Assembly: GCF_022967985.1 (NCBI RefSeq)
Contig: NZ_JALJVC010000021.1
Location: 1 to 59,341 of the forward strand
Length of the DNA stretch: 59,341 nt
Direction of reading: 5' to 3'
DNA from: Acinetobacter lwoffii
GTDB taxonomy: Bacteria; Pseudomonadota; Gammaproteobacteria; Pseudomonadales; Moraxellaceae
In this document: one piece after another, positions 58,214 to 59,341 of the stretch
Position numbering within the stretch: position 1 is the first letter of the stretch
Layout of the letters: the number at the start of each line of letters is the position of its first letter
Position numbers and translations under genes: made by a program
The notes under the pieces: model-generated
The model's database searches: none
Told to the model about the DNA's origin: nothing
Seen by the model: the letters and a program-made list of their open reading frames with translations, nothing else

Positions 58214-58810
58214 ATGTCCCTTGACCAATTGAATCTTTACCTGTTTCATATCTTAAATGTACCCGACCAAGCCTCGATCTGGATAATCAACTATGCCTCC
58301 CTGATTGCGCATGACCTGGTTTATCTCTTTTTGCTGATTTTTTCTATTGCCTGGTTCCGTGGTAGTTACCAAGTAAAAATGGGGATTATCAAAGCATTTA
58401 TTTTTACAGCTATTACATTATTGATGAGTGAAGTATTGTCTGCGGTACTCAATACCCCACGCCCGTTTGTGATGGATGTTGGTCACACCCTGATTGAACA
58501 TGCACCGACTGGTTCTTTTCCCAGCAACCATATGAGTATTTTTAGTGGGATTGCCTTCGCCTATTATTTTTCACCGCAGCGAGACTTGGGACGAATTCTA
58601 ATCTGGACAGCTTGGCTGGTGGCATGGTCGCGTGTTTATGTCGATGTGCATTTTCCAATTGATATGCTGGGTGCATTCCTGATGGTAATAATAGTAAATT
58701 TAGCTGGCTTGCCGCTGTGGTGGAAATATGAGAATCAAATCATAAACTTTATTTTGGGTATTCATTATTGGGTATTTTCGCCTTTAATTCGAATGGGCTG
58801 GATCAAATAA
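58214..58810 (+). CDS. PAP2-family phosphatase, undecaprenyl-diphosphatase-like
   Basis: This 198-residue, 5-6-TM protein carries the three PAP2 motifs: NTPRPF, PTGSFPSNHMS and SRVYVDVHFPIDML, with the catalytic histidines in PSNH and in the last motif. The pattern matches BcrC/YbjG-type undecaprenyl-diphosphatases that recycle the peptidoglycan lipid carrier. Another lipid phosphatase activity is possible. It is a single gene with a terminator behind it. Confidence 0.88.
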   Translation: MSLDQLNLYLFHILNVPDQASIWIINYASLIAHDLVYLFLLIFSIAWFRGSYQVKMGIIKAFIFTAITLLMSEVLSAVLNTPRPFVMDVGHTLIEHAPTGSFPSNHMSIFSGIAFAYYFSPQRDLGRILIWTAWLVAWSRVYVDVHFPIDMLGAFLMVIIVNLAGLPLWWKYENQIINFILGIHYWVFSPLIRMGWIK

Positions 58811-58827
58811 ATCTAATTAAAATGTCA

Positions 58828-58858
58828 TAAAAAAACCCGCTCGAAAGCGGGATTTTTT
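58828..58858. terminator. Bidirectional terminator after the PAP2 gene
   Basis: AACCCGCT and AGCGGG(A)TT enclose CGAA with an A run upstream and T6 downstream. Confidence 0.85.
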
Positions 58859-59078
58859 GAATCTCTAAACTTGAATCTGAATAATTTAGTAAATCGCCAT
58901 ATGATTGCGATCTACTTTAAATAACACTCAAAAACATTAAGCTAAAAATTAATCACAAGTTATTATTTTAAATATATTTTATTGAATTTTACCATCCTAA
59001 CAATTACCATCAACAACACTCCAAAACCACTTACCAAGTAGTTAAGTTGGTAGTTAAATTTTCATAGATAAGATATAT

Positions 59079-59341
59079 ATGCTCACCGTAAAGCAAATTG
59101 AAGCTATTCAACCTCTTGACGATAAAACTGTTAAAAATTTTGATAGTGAATTGCTATATCTCTTCACTTCCACGACCGGTCGTAAAGTTTGGAAAGTGAT
59201 TTACACTTTTAATGGAAAGAAAAACACAACCACACTGGGTGAATACCCGATATTTTCAGCTAAGGAAGCTCGCCTAAAACGTGATGAAATAAAGAAACAA
59301 ATTGCGGAAGGAATTGATCCTAACCAAAAGAAAAAAGCAGA
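59079..59341 (+). CDS. P4-type tyrosine integrase, 5' part (runs off the window)
   Basis: The first 87 residues show the Arm DNA-binding domain (DUF4102) of P4-like integrases: a start MLTVKQIEAIQPLDDKTVKN, then GRKVWKVIYTFNGKKNTTTL, LGEYPIFSAKEARLKRDEI and AEGIDPNQKKKA. The catalytic domain lies beyond the window. Such genes sit at the edge of genomic islands or prophages. Just upstream, a short dyad (TTACCAA with TTGGTAG at 59031-59053) might belong to the attachment site. No tRNA is seen next to it on this side. Confidence 0.88.
   Translation, partial: MLTVKQIEAIQPLDDKTVKNFDSELLYLFTSTTGRKVWKVIYTFNGKKNTTTLGEYPIFSAKEARLKRDEIKKQIAEGIDPNQKKKA

Overview
This is a chromosomal window from a gammaproteobacterium that I place in the genus Acinetobacter. 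The basis is the dat-ddc pair for 1,3-diaminopropane synthesis, a 382-residue class A D,D-carboxypeptidase of the Acinetobacter PBP5/6 type, the nudJ-mnmA-hflD-purB order, and the moderately AT-rich codon use. The species cannot be fixed from the sequence alone.

Layout. Positions 1-9.6 kb are an accessory, partly eroded zone. It holds an IS5-like transposase relic, a 6-TM potassium channel, and a complete arsenic-resistance cluster: a glutaredoxin-type arsC, then arsR-arsC(Trx type)-acr3-arsH, then arsO. It also holds a frameshifted umuD-like fragment, long gene-poor AT-rich DNA, a GAF-GGDEF diguanylate cyclase with a shifted N-terminus, and an integrase relic beside tRNA-Val(GAC). From 9.7 to 58.8 kb the window is mostly core housekeeping. 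In order it carries the MoxR/DUF58/transglutaminase operon, cstA-ybdD, efp facing epmB, a PilZ-like gene overlapping a FimX-like gene, rpmE, a BASS-family transporter, and ampG-gloA. Next come a Lon-like protease, grxD, argD, a LysR regulator, surE-nlpD, two tandem small secreted proteins, dacC, a gamma-carbonic anhydrase and a decayed ABM-type monooxygenase. After these lie an acyltransferase-SGNH protein, nudJ-mnmA-hflD-purB, a DUF2238 membrane protein, a two-gene insert between 72-bp direct repeats, an S49 protease, pstS-C-A-B, an AAHS-type MFS carrier, dat-ddc, a SIMPL protein and a PAP2 phosphatase. The right edge enters a P4-type integrase gene, probably the start of another island.

How the genes work together. 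The arsenic genes cover both common arsenate reductase chemistries, arsenite export and two accessory flavoproteins. Two matching 20-bp dyads lie in front of arsC and arsR. The pst genes form a high-affinity phosphate importer with a Pho-box-like site upstream and an intercistronic hairpin after pstS. EF-P and its beta-lysylation enzyme EpmB are divergently encoded. The PilZ-like and FimX-like proteins share an apparent GTGA stop/start overlap and look like a c-di-GMP effector pair, probably acting on type IV pili.

Most unusual observations: (1) an AmpG-type permease with an extra ~209-residue segment resembling adhesin-type Ig-like repeats; (2) two unrecognised genes between 72-bp direct repeats that duplicate the 3' end of the neighbouring protease gene; (3) the FimX-like protein, whose receiver, GGDEF and EAL domains all look catalytically dead, translationally coupled to a PilZ-like partner; (4) a decayed gene with both in-frame stops at expected tryptophan codons; (5) a one-base shift in a T5 tract of the diguanylate cyclase. 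I did not find a clearly new multi-gene defence or biosynthetic system.
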